A stretch of 64,000 bases of DNA, from positions 28,128 through 92,127 of the forward strand of contig JAPSLB010000014.1 in assembly GCA_031181145.1 (NCBI GenBank), written 5' to 3'. Below, one piece after another: positions 61,001 through 64,000 of this stretch (the first letter of the stretch is position 1; every line of letters begins with the position of its first letter). Source of the stretch: Microvirga sp. (lineage in GTDB: Bacteria; Pseudomonadota; Alphaproteobacteria; Rhizobiales; Beijerinckiaceae). The notes under the pieces are model-generated. The model made no database searches, was not told the origin of the DNA, and saw nothing but the letters and a program-made list of their open reading frames with translations. Both the position numbers and the translations under genes were made by a program.

Positions 61001-64000
61001 GAGACGGATATCGCCAATGGCGGCCTCGCTTCCGATCCGACGACTGTCTTGGTCGAGATCGGCAACGTCAACGAAGCGCCGAGCGCACCGCTTTGGGCGC
61101 TCAACGGTTCGACCACCCTGCCGAACTCCATCCCGGAGAATTCGCCGTTCTCCTTCGCCATTGCCGCCACGGATCCGGATGGAACGACTCCATTCTACGA
61201 GTTCGATCCGGACCGTGGGGCGGACGCGAACGCAAATGGCCTGTTCGTGATCGACAGGAGCACCGGCGTCGTCAGTCTCGCACTCGACAGGACGCTCGAT
61301 TTCGAGTCGTCGGGCGGCGTATACAAGATCTACGTCCGGTCCACGGACGGCGTCCTCAACAGTGCCGTTCAGGAGTTGATCATCAATGTCACGGACGTTG
61401 ACGACCTGCCGACGCAGCCGAAATGGGAGAGCAACGGAACAGCTATCATCTCTGTCAGTGAGAATCAGGTGTTCTCCGCCACGGTGACGGCCCGCGACGA
61501 GGACGGTCCAGGCCCGGTCACGTACCGTTTCGATCCCAACCGTGCCAATGGCGCTGCGAACGCCAACGGGTTGTTCGTCATTGACACCAACACGGGGACG
61601 ATCACCTCCACGAGACTTCTCGACTTCGAGACTGCTCCTGCCGGTGGCGTTTATAAGATCTATGTCCAGGCCGTGAGTGGCAGTGGCCCCGGCGCCGTGC
61701 AGGAGTTGACGATCCGCGTCACCGACGTCAACGAGGCGGCGAACGCGCCGACAGTCGAGGTGCTCCAAGACGTGCTCACCGAGAACACGACCGGACAGAC
61801 GATTGCATCGTTCTCCGAATCCTACGATCCGGAAGGATATGAGATCACCTACGCGTTCCACTCGGACGTCCCCCAGTGGTTGCGCGACAAGTTCACCTTG
61901 TCCACGAACCCGGACGGAACGGGCCAGCTTACGCTGACGGATCCGAGCGGCCTTGATTACGAAGGGGCCGCTGACGACGGGAACGGCAACAGATACTACC
62001 TCCTCAAGATCGTCTCGTGCGACATCGAAGGGCTGGATTCCGAACCCGTGGAGATCCGGATCTACCTCAACGACGTGAACGAGGCGCCGACGGCTGTGGT
62101 CGTGGGCGAACTGGCCAGAATCCGCGTAGGCATGCAACAGGACGATCTGATTGTGGACGCCGATGCGGAGGATCCGGATACCAATCCGGAGTTCCGGAAC
62201 AATGTGTTCAAGTTCCTGCTGTCGGACGGTTCGCTGAGCACCACCAGCGGTGACGGTTTCTTCACGATCGATGCCGACGGAAAGGTTCGTCTCGCGGCCG
62301 ACGTGACGGCTGATCAGGTGGGCGCGGAGCATCGCTTCGTAATCGTGGCGCACACGGCCGGTGACGAGACCCAGCGCGTGTCGTCGCAGGAGCACGTCGT
62401 AACGGTGCAGGGTGACAGGCCCCCGGTCATGACTTCTCAGGATGTCGAGGAAATCCCCGAGAACACCGGCGAAAATTGGACCATCGGGACTGCTTTGAGC
62501 GCCGCCGATCCTGACGGTGATCCCATCACCGCATTCAATCTGGTCGACCCGAATGTTCCGTTCGGAATTCGTCAGATCGGCTTGGACTGGTTCCTTGTGG
62601 TCACCGGCCCGCTGGACTACGAGACGGCTCCGCACCGTGACGAGGTCTCCGGCAGGAGCTGGTACGAGGTTCAGGTGACGGCGACGGCGGGAGGCCTCAC
62701 CTCAGAGCCGCAGACCATCAGGGTTTACATCAGCGATGTGGGCCCGCCCGAGAACACGGCGCCGAGGATCATGATCGACCCCAATGGCCGGCTGAACTGG
62801 ACGGTGGATGACGATGCGGTAGTCGATCCCTTCCAGCATCTGAGTTTCATCGACGAGGAGGACGGCCAGGACGACGACGATCCGAACACCTTCATCAAGG
62901 TTCAGATCTTCTTCGAAACGGGTCAGGGCGAGTTCGACCGGCCGAACATGGAGGATTTCCCGGGTGCGACGTTCGACTACATGCCGGGCGACGCCCTGGT
63001 GACGGTGACGGGCACGTCGACGCAGGTGACGCAGATCGTCCGGGGCCTGAGCTTCCACGCCCGGTCGCGCCCTGACGATCCTGACGGCACGCCGGAAGTG
63101 ACCAATTTCATCATCATCCTGTCCGACACTGGCAATGCATCGACCATTCAAAACGTCACGGTGAATTCCGTGGCTGGCGACGGAGGCAACAACCAGGCGC
63201 CGACGGACATCCGTCTCGACGGCGGCATCACCGACTCGGTGCCCGAGAACCTGCTGGTGGGTGACGTGGTGGGCAATCTGACTGCCACCGACGAGAGTCC
63301 CTCGATGCTGACCTATTCCTTCGTCGAAGGTTTCGACGGGGCCGGTCGCTTCAGGATCGACAACGCCACCCGGCAGATCAAGGTGCTTTCGGCCCTCAAC
63401 TACGAGGATCCGATCGTCACCGCGCCGGGAACCGGTCTCGAGGAGGATGCGACCGGCCGCTTCTACCGGCTCAGGGTGGTGGCGAACGACGGCGTGAGCC
63501 TCTCCGAGCCCCAGGAGATCCTCGTCTACGTCACGAACGTGAACGAGGCTCCCACGCTCCAGATGATGACGGGCGGCGAGATCTCGGAGAACCTTTCGGT
63601 AAACGGAGACGTCGCGGAGCTGTTCGCGACCGATCCCGACATCGGCGACACCGTCTCGTTCACCTTCGCGAACGGGACGCTGATCAGCGACGACGAAGCC
63701 TTCCGCATTGTGGGCAACATGATCGTCGTGAACGACAGGCAGGCGATCCAGGTCGGCCCGGACGGCGAGGACCGCGACTACGACATCGTCACCCGCGATC
63801 AGAATGGGGGGTGGTCAACGACTACCATTACGATCCGCATCAATGACGTACCTGATGGGAACTTGCCTCCGACGGATATCTCGTTCTCGGATATGACCAT
63901 TCGCGAGAATATGGGGCGCGGAAACATCATTGGCCGGTTCACCGCAACTGACACTGATGAGTTAACTTGGACGCTGGTCGATGATGCGAACGGACGGGTT
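58076..64000 (+). CDS. Giant RTX and cadherin-like repeat protein (3' partial)
   Basis: Open for 1975 codons to the window edge, so the protein exceeds 200 kDa. GGGGGAAG precedes the ATG. There is no N-terminal signal peptide, which with the repeats points to type I secretion with a C-terminal signal beyond the window. Residues 1-180 are a soluble N-terminal domain. RTX Ca2+-binding nonapeptides (GGxGxDxLx; for example GGAGDDTLFGGRGDDRIVGG) occur in clusters at about 190-255, 335-418, 464-522, 562-652, 694-749 and 787-835. From about 887 to the end come some nine cadherin-like repeats of about 100 residues (ATDPDG, FVIDxxTG, LDFE, VTDVNEAP signatures). It is probably a Ca2+-stabilised surface adhesin or biofilm protein; ligand unknown. 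Confidence 0.85.
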   Translation, partial: MTKPIAPSELKPLIQVASTSGSDLLALGDGSFFAVLVQSRRGETGKNVKQILGQIVDADGSPRPGHKPFLLAEETARSAAFAGAARMDDGRIAAAWTVREKTGAPVLKARALDLHDMAFGPVVTVGPADASSKPAIERAVGALAAVFITEGSQFDAPHAPSESGFAAPSETAAPDGEVAPVAGGFPLDGDGNDNELIATNDLVAWTIRGFGGNDTLIGGAKDDLLEGGAGDDTLFGGRGDDRIVGGPGFDTVDYSLRQTDSGISVNFSSRDGGGGHSNLGVRAWHIADGYRNGGSIPGKYQDDIDVASIERIIGTNFEDYFYADETDPTYSWSWLGLGGNDHMRGGGGNDTLDGGQGADLLEGGWGRDILYASRDIALDGFEDILYGGSDNDTLVGGGAEDLLIGGLGNDSLVGGHAYYRSITNIRFTYTDPGYNYIVDLRTGTVEMGTGEVDRLSNIYKVSTGVGNDLLIGGDTFARFDGGDGNDTIYGSSTHDTLDGGAGYDVFYGSGGSDRIRGGADGGIIDYVTLNINQTGVRADLVAGTVTKPGGVDIVSEILHITGTNYNDTLIGNAQGNQLIGGLGNDTIDGRAGGDWLHGGAGNDSIYGGLSAEHDVLIGGTGDDTLDGGGGADHMYEGLGDDHYWVDDIGDQIILEDGVDPAASGIDTVHTTISFNLSTLAFIENAKAEIGTGISLTGNGLDNILWGNSGNDTLKGGAGNDTVWGGGGNDTMYEGAGDDTYWIDDAGDTIIADTDAGGHDTVLATTSYTLAAFIEDAFVARNDGVGLALTGNALGNRLTGNIGNDTLNGGAGADTMIGGFGNDTYIIDNRNDQVIELNNTIEGSDTAIIRVRNYDIRKLANVENIIYEGEGSPNVVVTRPDLQGAAFINENTTDTTQIAATVKSTDDGNGGPIEYRLVDNINGLFTISTIDSNGERVGQIRLTSPVDFEALTAATPGVVIDAQTGAKYYRLQVYAQETDIANGGLASDPTTVLVEIGNVNEAPSAPLWALNGSTTLPNSIPENSPFSFAIAATDPDGTTPFYEFDPDRGADANANGLFVIDRSTGVVSLALDRTLDFESSGGVYKIYVRSTDGVLNSAVQELIINVTDVDDLPTQPKWESNGTAIISVSENQVFSATVTARDEDGPGPVTYRFDPNRANGAANANGLFVIDTNTGTITSTRLLDFETAPAGGVYKIYVQAVSGSGPGAVQELTIRVTDVNEAANAPTVEVLQDVLTENTTGQTIASFSESYDPEGYEITYAFHSDVPQWLRDKFTLSTNPDGTGQLTLTDPSGLDYEGAADDGNGNRYYLLKIVSCDIEGLDSEPVEIRIYLNDVNEAPTAVVVGELARIRVGMQQDDLIVDADAEDPDTNPEFRNNVFKFLLSDGSLSTTSGDGFFTIDADGKVRLAADVTADQVGAEHRFVIVAHTAGDETQRVSSQEHVVTVQGDRPPVMTSQDVEEIPENTGENWTIGTALSAADPDGDPITAFNLVDPNVPFGIRQIGLDWFLVVTGPLDYETAPHRDEVSGRSWYEVQVTATAGGLTSEPQTIRVYISDVGPPENTAPRIMIDPNGRLNWTVDDDAVVDPFQHLSFIDEEDGQDDDDPNTFIKVQIFFETGQGEFDRPNMEDFPGATFDYMPGDALVTVTGTSTQVTQIVRGLSFHARSRPDDPDGTPEVTNFIIILSDTGNASTIQNVTVNSVAGDGGNNQAPTDIRLDGGITDSVPENLLVGDVVGNLTATDESPSMLTYSFVEGFDGAGRFRIDNATRQIKVLSALNYEDPIVTAPGTGLEEDATGRFYRLRVVANDGVSLSEPQEILVYVTNVNEAPTLQMMTGGEISENLSVNGDVAELFATDPDIGDTVSFTFANGTLISDDEAFRIVGNMIVVNDRQAIQVGPDGEDRDYDIVTRDQNGGWSTTTITIRINDVPDGNLPPTDISFSDMTIRENMGRGNIIGRFTATDTDELTWTLVDDANGRV

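Noticed and set aside
60854..62635. Long minus-strand frame inside the giant adhesin
   Set aside because: The plus strand carries the RTX and cadherin motifs in an unbroken frame; the minus frame has no motif and no ribosome binding site.

Overview
The window is chromosomal DNA of a GC-rich alphaproteobacterium, most likely of the order Hyphomicrobiales (Rhizobiales) and probably close to Microvirga, Methylobacterium or Bosea. The evidence is the full 14-gene nuo operon followed by birA and RNase J, the plsX-fabH-ihfA-MerR cassette, LpxI instead of LpxH in lipid A synthesis, a DUF1467 protein, a short ProS, S2 with a C-terminal extension, and SOS boxes of the alphaproteobacterial GAAC-N7-GAAC type. 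I cannot name the species. Almost everything is core housekeeping. I see no insertion sequence, prophage or CRISPR array.

Layout. 1-2.1 kb: the end of a membrane H+-pyrophosphatase. 2.2-7.3 kb: a BamE-like lipoprotein, a cytochrome bc1 assembly chaperone, a YceD-family protein, plsX, fabH, ihfA, a MerR regulator and a small membrane-anchored protein. 7.3-8.0 kb: tRNA-Asp and a probably frameshifted low-affinity iron permease. 8.2-23.3 kb: nuoABCDEFGHIJKLMN (respiratory complex I). 23.3-26.6 kb: birA, rnj, methylmalonyl-CoA epimerase and DUF1467. 27.1-34.4 kb: proS, a lolC/E-type permease, lolD, a 33-residue membrane protein under two SOS boxes, and dnaE. 34.5-36.2 kb: an alpha/beta hydrolase and a secreted Gly/Asn-rich protein. 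36.5-51.2 kb: the conserved run rpsB-tsf-pyrH-frr-uppS-cdsA-dxr-rseP-bamA-lpxD-fabZ-lpxA-lpxI-lpxB (translation, isoprenoid and phospholipid synthesis, envelope assembly, lipid A). 51.4-57.4 kb: gltA, gltX, a comEC-like gene and lexA. 58.1 kb to the window end: the first 1975 codons of a giant RTX/cadherin-like surface or secreted protein, open at the right edge.

The most interesting observation is at 30.67-30.83 kb. A 33-codon reading frame with a strong ribosome binding site and one predicted membrane helix lies behind two perfect tandem LexA boxes. One box sits exactly between a -35 and a -10 element, and the replicative polymerase gene dnaE follows. This is the design expected of an SOS-induced division inhibitor or membrane peptide of the Caulobacter SidA kind. 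The lexA gene in the same window has a matching box, so the regulator and a likely target are both present. Other points worth attention are a strong terminator directly against the lpxD start codon, an operator-like dyad at the promoter of the giant adhesin, an HhH-like tail on ribosomal protein S2, and the frameshift in the iron permease.
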